From: Prevotella sp.
GTDB lineage: Bacteria > Bacteroidota > Bacteroidia > Bacteroidales > Bacteroidaceae
Assembly (NCBI GenBank): GCA_017960525.1
Contig: JAGCZA010000139.1
Location: 1 to 52,178 of the forward strand
DNA length: 52,178 nucleotides
Direction of reading: 5' to 3'
Shown: positions 7,145 to 16,220 of the stretch, in pieces
Position numbering within the stretch: the stretch's first letter is position 1
Layout: every line of letters begins with the position of its first letter
Program-made: the position numbers and the translations under genes
The notes under the pieces: model-generated
Seen by the model: only the letters and a program-made list of their open reading frames with translations
What the model was told of the DNA's origin: nothing
Database searches by the model: none

Positions 7145-8892
7145 CTTTCCCGCCTGCTGTTTGCTGCCATAATGCTGAGTATTGTGGAGATGTCGGCCAC
7201 GTCCACTTCGCCGTCATTATTCACGTCGGCTGTTTCCTTGCTGACATTTTGGACTCCGGCCATATAGGTGAGCGTGGTGGAGATGTCGGCCACGTCGACC
7301 ACACCGTCTGCATTGACGTCACCTTCGCGTAGAATGATGAAAACGGTGTAACTCACCTGAGTGGGAGCCTGGCGGTAGTCCGTCTCAGCACCCGTGACGG
7401 TGATGACAGCACGACCAGGGCCTACAGGAGTAAGGGCACCCGTCTCAGCATCGACTTTCACCACGCTTTCATTGCTCGACGAGAAAGTCAGTTTGCCGTC
7501 GTAATCCTGCGAGCGGATGACCTCTGGGGCGGTCAGCGGGTCGTTCCACAGGGCGGTGACGCTATTAGTGGAAAGTTGGATGAAGGCGGGATGCTTCGTC
7601 ACGCTTGTGATGCTCAGACTGACGGGCAGGTTGTTGTCCTTCGTATTGTCCGAACCCTCTATCCACGTGTAGGGCCATTTGGTCTCATACTCGTAGGTGC
7701 TGGTCTTGCCCTTCAGGCTCTCGGCGTTGACACCGTCGTTGGAGAAGACGATGTAGCGGATGCCGTCGATGGTGGTCTCTGTGGCAGTCACGCTCTTGCC
7801 GTTGGTGACGAGGTTCAGCATACGGGCAGGGTCCATACGCTCGTGAACACGCAGGCCAACCTCCGTAGACGAGAGTTTCCAGGCCACTGCGCTGGGGTGC
7901 TGGTTGTCAATCTGTAACATTGACTCTTCGATATTCTCTGCCTTCTTTACGTCCTTCAAGTCGAGCCACATCAGACAGTTGTTGAAGGCCTTTACCCATC
8001 CCAGGTTCGGGCAATTGTCGGCAATGAGCACCTGCAGATAGTTGTTCTCGGTGTTGACGGACTGCAACAAGGGGTTGTCCTTCAGACAGAGCGTTCCCAG
8101 CACGTTGTTGTCACAGGTGAGAAACATAAATTCTGCGCAGTCCTCGATGGTGGCACTGGTCACGTCGTTGTAGAGCAGCATCATCGAGCGGACGCTGGGT
8201 AGGTGTTTCATCGTGAGCGTCTTGATGGTGGTGTAGCGGATGTCGATGTTCTCCAGAGCGGCGCAATTGGTCAGATTCAGCGAGTTAAGTACCTGTTTTT
8301 CGTCTTCGTTGCCTGTGATTCCGATGTGAGACAGGACGGGATGGTTGCTGAAGTCCAGGTCGGTGATGCCGCTGTTCCACATATTGAACTGTTCGAGTTT
8401 CGACAACTGGCTCACATCAAACGACGTCAGGCTCTTGGCACCATCCATACCTATGGACTCCACACTGGCTGGTAGTTTCAGCGTACTGACGTTCGGACAG
8501 CGGAGCAGTTCGAAATACTCCAGTTGGGTGTTCTTGCTGAAGTCCAGCGACGTTACGCCGCTGCAGTCACTCAGGGAGAAGAAGTTCAGTTTGGGGTAGA
8601 GGCTCGGGTCAATCGACGAAATCGAAGGATATTCTGTGGACCCATACCACAGACAGATGTATTCCAGATTCTTGAAGTGTTCGGCACCCTTCAGGTTCAT
8701 AATGTCACCCGCATGGATATTCGTAATCTCCGCGAGTTCATCGTCGCTCAGGACGCCGTTCCCGTCCGCGTCATACTCTGAAGCCAGATTACGCAGGTTC
8801 TCGTCGGGGAAGTTCGATGGGTTAATCGCTACACTGGCCTTTGCGATCGTCATTGCGAGGGCCATGACTGCTAAAGTAAGAATCCTTTTCAT
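7141..8892 (-). CDS. Secreted leucine-rich repeat protein with EF-hand, Ig-like (BIG2) and C-terminal dockerin modules
   Basis: A 583-residue exported protein. Residues 1-20 form a signal peptide. An EF-hand-like loop DADGNGVLSDDEL sits at 41-53, then irregular leucine-rich repeats (about 60-330) of the type 'L-x-x-L-x-x-C/N-x-L'. A BIG2-like domain (around 455-500, FSSSNESVVKVDAETGAL then GRAVITVTG) follows. The C-terminus (about 522-580) holds two dockerin calcium-loop repeats, DVNADGVVDVADIS and DVNNDGEVDVADIS. A strong promoter lies at 8961-8992. No cohesin is visible in the window, so what the dockerin binds is unknown; in Bacteroidetes such C-terminal dockerins are common without a classical cellulosome. 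Confidence 0.82.
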   Translation of the reverse strand: MKRILTLAVMALAMTIAKASVAINPSNFPDENLRNLASEYDADGNGVLSDDELAEITNIHAGDIMNLKGAEHFKNLEYICLWYGSTEYPSISSIDPSLYPKLNFFSLSDCSGVTSLDFSKNTQLEYFELLRCPNVSTLKLPASVESIGMDGAKSLTSFDVSQLSKLEQFNMWNSGITDLDFSNHPVLSHIGITGNEDEKQVLNSLNLTNCAALENIDIRYTTIKTLTMKHLPSVRSMMLLYNDVTSATIEDCAEFMFLTCDNNVLGTLCLKDNPLLQSVNTENNYLQVLIADNCPNLGWVKAFNNCLMWLDLKDVKKAENIEESMLQIDNQHPSAVAWKLSSTEVGLRVHERMDPARMLNLVTNGKSVTATETTIDGIRYIVFSNDGVNAESLKGKTSTYEYETKWPYTWIEGSDNTKDNNLPVSLSITSVTKHPAFIQLSTNSVTALWNDPLTAPEVIRSQDYDGKLTFSSSNESVVKVDAETGALTPVGPGRAVITVTGAETDYRQAPTQVSYTVFIILREGDVNADGVVDVADISTTLTYMAGVQNVSKETADVNNDGEVDVADISTILSIMAANSRRER

Positions 8893-8960
8893 AATATTTT
8901 AGTTTTTCCTGTTATAGTCCTTCAATCACGTCCAATTTGATGTTGGCATTAATGATGGTG

Positions 8961-8992
8961 CAAAGTTACAAAGAAATCCAGCAACTGCCAAA
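8961..8992 (-). promoter_or_regulatory. Bacteroidetes-type promoter of the leucine-rich/dockerin gene
   Basis: Reading the minus strand: -33 box TTTG (8992-8989), 20 bp, -7 box TAACTTTG (8968-8961). This fits the Bacteroidetes primary sigma consensus TTTG-19/21-TAnnTTTG. Predicted start of transcription is near 8955, giving a leader of about 60 nt. Confidence 0.8.
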
Positions 8993-9029
8993 CAATTCGT
9001 GGAATTTTCATTTGTCACATTTGGCAGTT
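8983..9029. promoter_or_regulatory. Inverted repeat overlapping two divergent -33 boxes (candidate operator)
   Basis: AACTGCCAAA (8983-8992) and TTTGGCAGTT (9020-9029) are perfect reverse complements, 27 bp apart. Each arm contains the -33 TTTG of one of the two divergent promoters. A single dimeric regulator could bind both arms and control both genes. Confidence 0.55.
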
Positions 9030-9051
9030 CGGGATTAATTGCTTAATTTTG
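9020..9051 (+). promoter_or_regulatory. Bacteroidetes-type promoter of the Nudix gene
   Basis: TTTG (9020-9023), 20 bp, TAATTTTG (9044-9051). The predicted transcript would start near 9058, which rules out the TTG at 9039 as translation start and supports the ATG at 9072. Confidence 0.8.
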
Positions 9052-9071
9052 CACCGAACTATGATAAAGTT

Positions 9072-9617
9072 ATGAAACATCCTTTAGACAAATTCCACTT
9101 CTGCCCAGTCTGCGGCAGTACTGATTTCGTGGAAAACAACTTTAAGAGCAAGCACTGCCTTGCCTGTGGTTTCACCTATTATGCCAACCCCTGTTCAGCC
9201 ACGGTGGCCTTTATCCGCAACAGCCGTGGAGAACTGCTGGTGGCGCGGCGCGGCAAGGAACCGGCCAAGGACACTTGCGACCTGCCTGGCGGATTTGTGG
9301 ATATGTACGAGACTGCCGAGGAGGGTTTGCTGCGCGAAATCAAGGAGGAGACGGGAATGGAAGTGACCGCTGCCACCTATTTGTTTTCCATCCCCAACCG
9401 TTACCTCTATTCTGATATGACCATCCACACGCTTGATATGTTCTTCGAGGTGAGGGTAGGTGAGGAAGGGACCAATCCTGTAGCAGCCGATGATGTGGCT
9501 GAGCTTACGTGGATGCCTCTCGACCAAGTGCGACCCGACGATTTTGGTCTCAACAGCATCCGCCAGGGCGTGATTCGTTATTTGGAGCAGAACAAGAGGG
9601 GGCTTCTTTTTAACTGA
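9072..9617 (+). CDS. Zinc-ribbon Nudix hydrolase
   Basis: A 181-residue Nudix pyrophosphohydrolase. The N-terminus has a four-cysteine zinc ribbon (CPVCGS ... CLACGF). The Nudix box GGFVDMYETAEEGLLREIKE plus ETG lies around residues 70-95 with the metal-binding REIKEE glutamates intact. This architecture (ribbon plus Nudix) is like NADH pyrophosphatase NudC but shorter, and the substrate cannot be deduced. The ATG at 9072 is chosen because the -7 box occupies 9044-9051. The gene stands alone, divergent from the leucine-rich gene and convergent with susD, with a terminator between. Confidence 0.88.
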   Translation: MKHPLDKFHFCPVCGSTDFVENNFKSKHCLACGFTYYANPCSATVAFIRNSRGELLVARRGKEPAKDTCDLPGGFVDMYETAEEGLLREIKEETGMEVTAATYLFSIPNRYLYSDMTIHTLDMFFEVRVGEEGTNPVAADDVAELTWMPLDQVRPDDFGLNSIRQGVIRYLEQNKRGLLFN

Positions 9618-9637
9618 CATTAACCCTATATACAACG

Positions 9638-9675
9638 ACAAAGGACAACGCCGTTTGGATGGCGTTGCCCTTTGT
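9638..9675. terminator. Bidirectional terminator between the Nudix gene and susD
   Basis: A 15-bp stem with one mismatch (9638-9652 against 9661-9675, GGCGTTGCCCTTTGT on the right arm) and an 8-nt loop. It sits in the 79-bp gap between convergent genes, where it can end transcription from both sides. Confidence 0.7.
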
Positions 9676-9696
9676 TGTCTGAGTTGTTTGAGTAAA

Positions 9697-11832
9697 TTAG
9701 TAGCCGGGGTTCTGCCAGGCTTTCTTCTGCTCGGCGCTCAGGTTGGAGCCGTCGCTGTTCTGCAGGGCATCGATGAAGGCCTGCGGAATGGGGCGCAACT
9801 CGTGCTTGTTGGCGGTGATGTTCTTGGCTTCGGGGTTGAAAGCCTTGGCACGCTTGATGAGCAGGCCTGCGCGGCTGAGTTCCTCCCAGCGGTTCCACTC
9901 GCCGAGGCACTCGCGGGTGCGCTCGTTGAAGATGAAGTTCAGCATACGGTCGTAGTTGCTGGTGGCTCCGATGGCGGCCAGGATGGCTTCGTCCTCCTCG
10001 GGAAGTTGTGTGTAACTGGCTATCTGGAGGTTGGAGGCAGCAGTGGTAGGCTCGATGCCGGTTGAGAGGTAGTAGGTGTTCTTGTGCTGGTGCGAAGCGT
10101 AGTAAGCCTCGGTCATGGTGAGGGTCTTACCAGCGCCGTCCTTGCAGTTCGAGTTGTTTCCGGCGATGCTGTTGTCGGTCAATCCGCCGTCGGCCTTCAG
10201 GAATGCCATTGAGCCGTCGGTGTAGTAACTGCGGTCTTCGCCGTCCTTCCATTGGGCGCGTGCGCGGAGCACATTGACGGTGGCGATGGCGTCCTGGTAC
10301 TTCTCCAGTCGCACTTGTGCCTCGGCTTTGACGAGGTAGGTCTCGCCTGTGCGGGCCATGATGACGTCGCGGTGGGCGTCGCCCTTCTCAGCCGTGCGGC
10401 TGCCGTCGGCGGTCTTGTTGATGCCGCAGAAGACATTGCTGGTAGCGCTGTTGCCGCTCACGCCGTAGTTGTAGAGCACATACTGGCCGTCCATGAAGAG
10501 TGGGAAGGCGTTGGGCACCCACTTGCCTGTCTCAGGATTGATGAAGGTGTGGTCCTGTCCGCCGCGTCCGAAGGTGCCATAAGGCTCACCGTCGAAGCGA
10601 TGGTCGCTCTTCTTGTTGAGGATGAAGATGCAGCCCTGGTCGCCGATGGTGGGCACCTGGTCGGCGGTGAAGCCGTACTTGTCCATCACGGCCTCGACAG
10701 TCATCTGCTGGTTGTTCAGTCCATAGACGGTCTTGAAGGTCTTCCACATACGGGCGTCGTTCACGTTGTCGAAGGTGGAGTAGGTGTACTCCGTGGGACG
10801 GCAGCGCTGGAAGTCCATTTCGCCGATGTAGGCACCGCGCTTGATCCATCCGCCTGAGAAGTTGGAGAACTGGGGCGAGAAGTAGTTGTAGGTGCGGTTG
10901 CCGAAGCGTCCCTGTGTGGTGGCGTCGCCGTTGTGCTCTGCGGCCATCAGGATTTCAGGATTTGCCTCGTTGGGGCAGTTGATGCCCGTCCAGTTGGCGT
11001 AGAGGTCGCTGTAGTTGGCGGCCAGCGGGCAGGCGGCGATGACCTCGTCGCAGAGGGCGATGACGCGGTTCATGTCGGTGGTCTTGTCGTAGCCCTTGTT
11101 CCAGTCATTGCAACGCTCCGACTGGCGGAAGAGCAGGGCCTTGGCCAGGAAGTGGGCGGCGGTGTACTTTGTCCACGTGCCGTTGCCGCGCCATTTGTCG
11201 GTGGGCAGCAACTTGTAGGCCTGCTCCAGGTCGGCGATGACCTGGTTCAGCGTCTCCTCGGCTGTAGAGCGGGTGTAGTTTTTCTTCACCTCGCCGTTGG
11301 CCGGTTCGGTCTGCAGGACTACGCCACCATACTGTGCGAACAGGCGGTAGTAGTTGTAGCCGCGCAGGAAGTAGGCTTCGCCCATTGCCTTGTTGCGGCT
11401 GTCCTCGTCGGCCACCATCGAGGCTTTCGAGATGACGAGGTTGGCAGTTGAGATGCCGTAGTACATCTGGTTCCACAGGGCCGATACGGGCGGGCAGTTG
11501 TTGTTAGGTGCACCCAGGGCCTTGGTGAAGTCGAGGGCGTTGAGGTTGTTATCATAGGTGTTCCAGATGTCCGACGTGTTGTCGGCACCTGTTGTGAACT
11601 CGTCGCATCCGTAGAGTGTGATGCCGTAGGCCCACTCATAGCCAAAGTGCCAGCGGATGTTGCCATAGAGTCCGGCGGCCATCTTCAGTGCGCCGTCCTC
11701 GGTCTCCAGCAGTGCGTCGGTGTAAAGGTGTCCGGCATCCTCCTTAAGGAAGTCATCGCCGCAGGAGGTCATCCCCCCGAGGGTGAGCATCGACAGTGCA
11801 CCGCAAATTAATTTGCTATTGAAATATCTCAT
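9697..11832 (-). CDS. SusD/RagB-family outer-membrane lipoprotein
   Basis: A 711-residue surface substrate-binding lipoprotein, partner of the SusC-like transporter encoded just upstream. The signal peptide ends in a lipobox MTSC with the acylated Cys at 24. The TPR-like SusD core is visible: an N-terminal helix region with YFLRGYNYYRLFAQYGGVVL, the loop with the TAEETLNQVIADLEQAY motif, and the C-terminal FNERTRECLGEWNRWEELSR and NPGY end that are hallmarks of the family. It is on the long side for a SusD (500-700). No glycoside hydrolase or regulator is adjacent, so the substrate is unknown. Confidence 0.93.
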   Translation of the reverse strand: MRYFNSKLICGALSMLTLGGMTSCGDDFLKEDAGHLYTDALLETEDGALKMAAGLYGNIRWHFGYEWAYGITLYGCDEFTTGADNTSDIWNTYDNNLNALDFTKALGAPNNNCPPVSALWNQMYYGISTANLVISKASMVADEDSRNKAMGEAYFLRGYNYYRLFAQYGGVVLQTEPANGEVKKNYTRSTAEETLNQVIADLEQAYKLLPTDKWRGNGTWTKYTAAHFLAKALLFRQSERCNDWNKGYDKTTDMNRVIALCDEVIAACPLAANYSDLYANWTGINCPNEANPEILMAAEHNGDATTQGRFGNRTYNYFSPQFSNFSGGWIKRGAYIGEMDFQRCRPTEYTYSTFDNVNDARMWKTFKTVYGLNNQQMTVEAVMDKYGFTADQVPTIGDQGCIFILNKKSDHRFDGEPYGTFGRGGQDHTFINPETGKWVPNAFPLFMDGQYVLYNYGVSGNSATSNVFCGINKTADGSRTAEKGDAHRDVIMARTGETYLVKAEAQVRLEKYQDAIATVNVLRARAQWKDGEDRSYYTDGSMAFLKADGGLTDNSIAGNNSNCKDGAGKTLTMTEAYYASHQHKNTYYLSTGIEPTTAASNLQIASYTQLPEEDEAILAAIGATSNYDRMLNFIFNERTRECLGEWNRWEELSRAGLLIKRAKAFNPEAKNITANKHELRPIPQAFIDALQNSDGSNLSAEQKKAWQNPGY

Positions 11833-11919
11833 AATATTTTCGATTTACTAATTTACTATTTGCAATTTGTTAGTTCATTCATAGAAGGTCGTTCATACCC
11901 CTAACTGATGGTGCTAAGG

Positions 11920-14900
11920 TTAGAAGTCTACGCTCAGACCCACGGTGAAGCCACGGTTGTAGTAGGTGGCGCCAGTGTCGAGGTCCATGAAGTCAACCGA
12001 TGTGTAGAGCATGCCCAGGTTCTTTCCCTGCACATAGATTTTGGCGCCCTCGATGCCCAGAGACTTGCAGATGCTCTTGTCGAAGTTGTAGCCCAGAGAG
12101 AGGTTGCGCACCTTGATGAACGAGGCGTCTTGGAAACCGAGCAGAGCGGCCTTCTTGTCGCCACCGCCGGTGCTGTAGATAGGCTTCTGCCAGTCGGCAC
12201 CTGTGTTCGACGGTGTCCAGTAACTGATTTCGCGCTGCTGGTACATACCCAACTGGCCTTCGCCGCCGGTGTTGATCATATACTTGAAGCGGCCCTGCAG
12301 TTCAAGCGTCAGTTCGAAGCCCTTCCACGACAGGGTATTGGTCCATCCTGCGGTCAGGCGCGGGTTCTGGTTACCTAGGATAACGCGGTCTTCGTCGTTA
12401 ATCTTGTAGTCGCCGTTCTGGTCGACGGGGCGCACCATACCAGCGGTGAAGGCTTCGCCGTTCTCGTTGAACTTGGCCATCTCGGCGGCGTCGCTCTCCT
12501 GCCAGAGGCCGGCGTTCTCATAGCCGTAGAACACAGCGATGCTCTCGCCGATGAACCAGGCGTTGTTGATGTCGTCTTCCTTGCCGTTGGCCAGTTCCTC
12601 AATCTTGTCCTTCTGCCAAGCAAGGTTCAGGTTCGACTGCCACATGAAGTCCTTGGTCAGCACGGGGATGGTGTTCAACGTCAATTCAATACCCTTGTTC
12701 GAGGTCTTACCCACATTGTCCATCATGGCGGGATAGCCTGAGAGCGAGGGCACTGTCATCAGCATGAGCAGGTCTTTCGTGGTCGAGGTGTACATATCAA
12801 TGGTACCGCCGATGCGACCCTTCAGGAAACTGAAGTCGATACCGAGGTTCCACTGGGTGGTCTTCTCCCACGACAGGTTCTTGTTCGGCATCTGGTTCTG
12901 GCTGTTGCTATAGTAAGGCTCGTTGGTGACGAGAATCTGGCTGTTGCCGCTGCTGAAGGGCATCCAGTATGAACTGATGACGCCAAGCGTGCCGTAAGGT
13001 GATACGGCCGAGTTGCCGGTCACACCCACACCCAGGCGGAGTTTCAACTGGTCGAGCCAGGAAACATCTTTCAGGAAGTCTTCCTGCTCCATACGCCAGC
13101 CGAGTGCCATTGAGGGGAAGAAGTCCCACTTGTTGCCTTCGGCCAGTACGCTGCTGCCATCCCAACGGGCAGAGGCAGTGAGCAGATAGCGGTCTTTCCA
13201 AGAGTAGTTGATGCGTGCCATATACGACGACAGGGCGTATTCGCTCAGGCCTGTGCCCATTGAAGCCTTGTTGGCCGACTCGGTGATGTCGATACTGCCC
13301 ATATTGTTCCAAAGGAATGTAGCCAGAGGAATGCGCTCACCGTGCATATTGCTGTTCTCGGTGTTGCTCTTCGAGGCCGACTGCAGTAGGGTAAGGCCGA
13401 AACTGTGGTCGCCCACCTCTTTATTATATAGAATCATATTGTCGAGCGTCCAGGCGAAGTTGCGGGTGTCGTTGCGGGTGGCATAGTTGTTGCCGCCACC
13501 GCGTACTGCCGACGAAGCGTCGATGAAGATGCCCTGACGGTAGAAGCGGAAGTCGGGGCCGAACTGCAACTTGTACTGCAGACCCTCCAGGGGCTCCCAA
13601 ATCTTGCCGAAGTCAACCTGTCCGTAGAAACTGCCCAGTGCACGGAACATCTGACGGTTATCGTTTGACTTGTTCCACTCGTCCATCACGGTATAGGTGT
13701 TGGTCACCGAGCCGCCAGGCGTGAGGATGATGTTGCCGTCGTTGTCGTAGGGCAGGGTGTAGCGCAGAATCTGCTTGGCGGCACCGTAGATGTCGGTGGG
13801 GCCGCTGTTGCTGCTCTGGCCGGTGCGTGAGAAACCGTACTTCAGTTCGCCGAAACTGACATTGAGTGAGCCGCCGGCCTTGAACCAAGGCTTGGCCTGA
13901 ATGTCGGCTGTGGCAGAGAGGTTGTAACGCTCAAATTGCTGTCCTTTCTGCGTTCCCTTGTTGTTGAGATAGCCGAAAGAGACGCTTCCCTTCATATTCT
14001 TCGTACCGCCGCGTGCGCTGATGGTGTGTGAATGGGTGACGCCCGTGCGGGTGACAAAGTCGGTCCAGTCGGTGTCGGTCACCTTTGAGCCGTCCCAGGT
14101 TCCGCTGGCCCAGCCTTTCTCAATGTTGGCCCAGGCCACTTCGTCGCCCGAGAAGAAACTCTTGTCCTGCTCCAGCGTGGGCTGGTCGCCAGGAGTGTAC
14201 TTGTCGGGGGCTGAGTTGTAGTATGCCCAGCGGCGCCAGGTGATATAGTCGCTGGCATTCATGGCCGGACTCTTGTCGACAATCTTCTCGAAGGTGACAG
14301 TACCGTTGTAACTCAACTGCATCTTGCCCTCCTGGCCGCGCTTGGTGGTGATGAGCACCACACCGTTGGCACCACGGCTACCGTAGATGGCCGTCGAAGA
14401 GGCGTCCTTCAGAATGTCAATGGCCTCGATGTCGCGGGGGTTCAGCGACTCAATGCCGCCTGCCTGAAGGGGCACACCGTCGACCACATAGAGAGGGGCC
14501 GAAGAGGCGTTGAGTGAACGTGTGCCACGAATCATGATGTTGCCGATGGTACCAGGACGCTCGCTGGTGGTGATATCCACACCGGCAGCCTTGCCCTGCA
14601 GGGCCTCGAAGGCGTTGCTGACGGGCTTGGCGTTCAGTTCCTTCTCACCGACACGGGTCAGGGCACCGGTGACATCGCTCTTGCGCTGCACGCCGTAACC
14701 GACCACCACCACTTCGTCGAGCAGTTGCTTGTCTTCCTCAAGGGTGACGCTGAAGTTGCTCTTGCCACTCAGAGGGAGGGTCTGGGTGCGATAGCCCACA
14801 TAAGACACAACCAGGCTGCCATTGGCTGGGGCCTTCTCAATGCTGAACTTGCCATTGAGGTCGGTCACTGCACCATTTGACGTGCCTTTCACCATGACGC

Positions 14901-15060
14901 TGGCACCGATGACCGGCTCGCCCATAGCGTCAACCACTGTTCCTGTCAGTTTGCCCTGGGCGTATGCTCCAACACAGCAAACCAGGGAGAAAAACAGAAA
15001 CATCAGCCCTCGGAGAGAATACCTTCTCGCCAGGGGAATGTTAAACATAACGTTTCTCAT
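11920..15060 (-). CDS. SusC/RagA-family TonB-dependent outer-membrane transporter
   Basis: A 1046-residue TonB-dependent transporter. A signal peptide (to about 35, ending AYAQ) is followed by a carboxypeptidase-regulatory-like domain (GKLTGTVVDAMGEPVIGASV, about 36-120), the TonB-box-like DEVVVVGYGVQRKSDVTGAL segment and the plug domain with PLYVVDGVPL, LNPRDIEAIDILKDASSTAI and YGSRGANGVVLITTKRG. The C-terminal beta-barrel ends in an aromatic/hydrophobic strand (GFTVGLSVDF). Its promoter is at 15120-15150, and susD follows after an 87-bp gap. The pair imports an oligosaccharide or peptide across the outer membrane; which one cannot be read. Confidence 0.95.
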   Translation of the reverse strand: MRNVMFNIPLARRYSLRGLMFLFFSLVCCVGAYAQGKLTGTVVDAMGEPVIGASVMVKGTSNGAVTDLNGKFSIEKAPANGSLVVSYVGYRTQTLPLSGKSNFSVTLEEDKQLLDEVVVVGYGVQRKSDVTGALTRVGEKELNAKPVSNAFEALQGKAAGVDITTSERPGTIGNIMIRGTRSLNASSAPLYVVDGVPLQAGGIESLNPRDIEAIDILKDASSTAIYGSRGANGVVLITTKRGQEGKMQLSYNGTVTFEKIVDKSPAMNASDYITWRRWAYYNSAPDKYTPGDQPTLEQDKSFFSGDEVAWANIEKGWASGTWDGSKVTDTDWTDFVTRTGVTHSHTISARGGTKNMKGSVSFGYLNNKGTQKGQQFERYNLSATADIQAKPWFKAGGSLNVSFGELKYGFSRTGQSSNSGPTDIYGAAKQILRYTLPYDNDGNIILTPGGSVTNTYTVMDEWNKSNDNRQMFRALGSFYGQVDFGKIWEPLEGLQYKLQFGPDFRFYRQGIFIDASSAVRGGGNNYATRNDTRNFAWTLDNMILYNKEVGDHSFGLTLLQSASKSNTENSNMHGERIPLATFLWNNMGSIDITESANKASMGTGLSEYALSSYMARINYSWKDRYLLTASARWDGSSVLAEGNKWDFFPSMALGWRMEQEDFLKDVSWLDQLKLRLGVGVTGNSAVSPYGTLGVISSYWMPFSSGNSQILVTNEPYYSNSQNQMPNKNLSWEKTTQWNLGIDFSFLKGRIGGTIDMYTSTTKDLLMLMTVPSLSGYPAMMDNVGKTSNKGIELTLNTIPVLTKDFMWQSNLNLAWQKDKIEELANGKEDDINNAWFIGESIAVFYGYENAGLWQESDAAEMAKFNENGEAFTAGMVRPVDQNGDYKINDEDRVILGNQNPRLTAGWTNTLSWKGFELTLELQGRFKYMINTGGEGQLGMYQQREISYWTPSNTGADWQKPIYSTGGGDKKAALLGFQDASFIKVRNLSLGYNFDKSICKSLGIEGAKIYVQGKNLGMLYTSVDFMDLDTGATYYNRGFTVGLSVDF

Positions 15061-15119
15061 ACATCAGTTAAAATTAGAAAAATAAGTAATTGGTTAAGTG
15101 TTGTTTCGGTTTTAGAGTG

Positions 15120-15150
15120 CAAATATAAAATAAATATGTTAAACTCCAAA
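15120..15150 (-). promoter_or_regulatory. Promoter of the susC/susD pair
   Basis: Minus strand: TTTG (15150-15147), 19 bp, TATATTTG (15127-15120), a full match to the Bacteroidetes consensus. The predicted leader to the ATG at 15060 is about 55 nt. Confidence 0.78.
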
Positions 15151-15170
15151 AGATTTTTGAAAATTTTTTA

Positions 15171-15178
15171 TAAATTTG
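15171..15178 (+). promoter_or_regulatory. Possible -7 box for tdk
   Basis: TAAATTTG followed by CACC, 72 bp before the tdk start. There is no TTTG at the right distance (19-21 bp) upstream, so this is only a half promoter match. Confidence 0.4.
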
Positions 15179-15249
15179 CACCCGAATATGAAAAAAGGAA
15201 GTAAATCCTTAGTTAATTTAAGAGGGCGAATGTCCTTTTCGCAAAGAAT

Positions 15250-15852
15250 ATGAACATTTTAAAAGACAACATTACAGGTGAGGTTCACCGTACGGGAAGA
15301 ATAGAAGTGGTGTGCGGCTCGATGTTCTCCGGCAAGACGGAGGAGCTTATTCGGCGTATGCGCCGTGCACAGTTTGCCAAGCAGCGTGTGGAGATATTCA
15401 AACCCGCCATCGACGTGCGCTATTCCGAGGAGGACGTGGTGAGCCACGACCAGAAGCACATACAGAGCACGCCCATCGACTCGTCGGCCAGCATACTTTT
15501 GCTTGCCAGCGACATTGAGGTGGTGGGCATTGACGAGGCGCAGTTCTTCGACGAAGGCATCGTCGATGTGTGCAACCAACTGGCTTACCGTGGCGTGAGG
15601 GTCATTGTTGCTGGTCTCGATATGGACTTCAGGGGAGTGCCTTTTGGCCCTATGCCCGCCCTTTGCGCCATCGCCGACGAGGTGACCAAAGTGCATGCCA
15701 TCTGCGTGAAGTGCGGTGCGCTGGCATACGTCAGCCATCGCAAGGTGAGCAGCGACCGCCGCGTGCTACTCGGCGAGACGCAGGAGTACGAGCCGCTTTG
15801 CCGCGACTGCTACCAGCAATGTCAGGAAGAAAGTAGCAAATCCTTGACGTAG
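15250..15852 (+). CDS. tdk: Thymidine kinase
   Basis: A 200-residue type II (tetrameric, zinc-containing) thymidine kinase that phosphorylates thymidine for the dTTP salvage pathway. Walker A GSMFSGKT lies at 23-30, Walker B-like [13 protein letters not shown] near 95, and the lasso zinc site has two Cys pairs, CVKCG and CRDC. The C-terminal end overlaps the convergent folK end by 31 bp. The gene is preceded by about 190 bp shared with the divergent susC promoter. Confidence 0.95.
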   Translation: MNILKDNITGEVHRTGRIEVVCGSMFSGKTEELIRRMRRAQFAKQRVEIFKPAIDVRYSEEDVVSHDQKHIQSTPIDSSASILLLASDIEVVGIDEAQFFDEGIVDVCNQLAYRGVRVIVAGLDMDFRGVPFGPMPALCAIADEVTKVHAICVKCGALAYVSHRKVSSDRRVLLGETQEYEPLCRDCYQQCQEESSKSLT

Positions 15853-16220
15853 GGGCGTTCCCAGTCACGGAGGTGGTAGCGCTGGTGGTCGTATTGCAGG
15901 AGGTCAAGGTCGATGCGGACGATGCCTTTGCTGCGGTCGTCGGCAGTACGGCCAAGACGAAGTTCCATTTCCTTCAACGCTGACTGGAGGTCGTCCACCG
16001 TGAGGGTGGTCTTGGCGTAAACCAATTGGTTTAGGTACATAACCTTGACGGAGGAGGATACTCCTTCCCCACAAGGGAGGGGAGAGGAGAATGGTTCAGT
16101 CCAAATGGACTCTGTGTAGTGACAAGAGGAAAGAATCTGCGCCAGGCACAAGCGTGCTTGGTGCAGATTCTGTTCTTGGTCATAGTTGCTGGCCAGTGAT
16201 ATGAGGACCTGATGGGTCAT
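15822..16220 (-). CDS. folK: FolK-like hydroxymethyldihydropterin pyrophosphokinase, with in-frame insert
   Basis: A 132-residue protein that matches HPPK, which transfers pyrophosphate to 6-hydroxymethyl-dihydropterin in folate synthesis. N-terminal [18 protein letters not shown] matches the LGSN...N...A signature; a TEPF segment, [16 protein letters not shown] and [10 protein letters not shown] follow in family order. Several pieces are reduced: the usual PR before IDLDIL is IV here, and the end is short. Residues 45-60 ([16 protein letters not shown]) break the family pattern and come from a repeat-like insert. Its ATG overlaps the maeB stop by 4 bp. Activity of this divergent version is uncertain. 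Confidence 0.78.
   Translation of the reverse strand: MTHQVLISLASNYDQEQNLHQARLCLAQILSSCHYTESIWTEPFSSPLPCGEGVSSSVKVMYLNQLVYAKTTLTVDDLQSALKEMELRLGRTADDRSKGIVRIDLDLLQYDHQRYHLRDWERPYVKDLLLSS
16041..16088 (-). repeat. Short in-frame repeat insert in folK
   Basis: 48 bp of strand-biased, C-rich/G-rich sequence with an imperfect hairpin (CTCCCCTCCC, TTGT, GGGGAAGGAG) encodes residues 45-60 of FolK, exactly between the conserved TEPF and YLNQLV segments. It has the look of the short interspersed repeats seen elsewhere in this window. That it is an insertion is inference from the protein family pattern. Confidence 0.55.
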
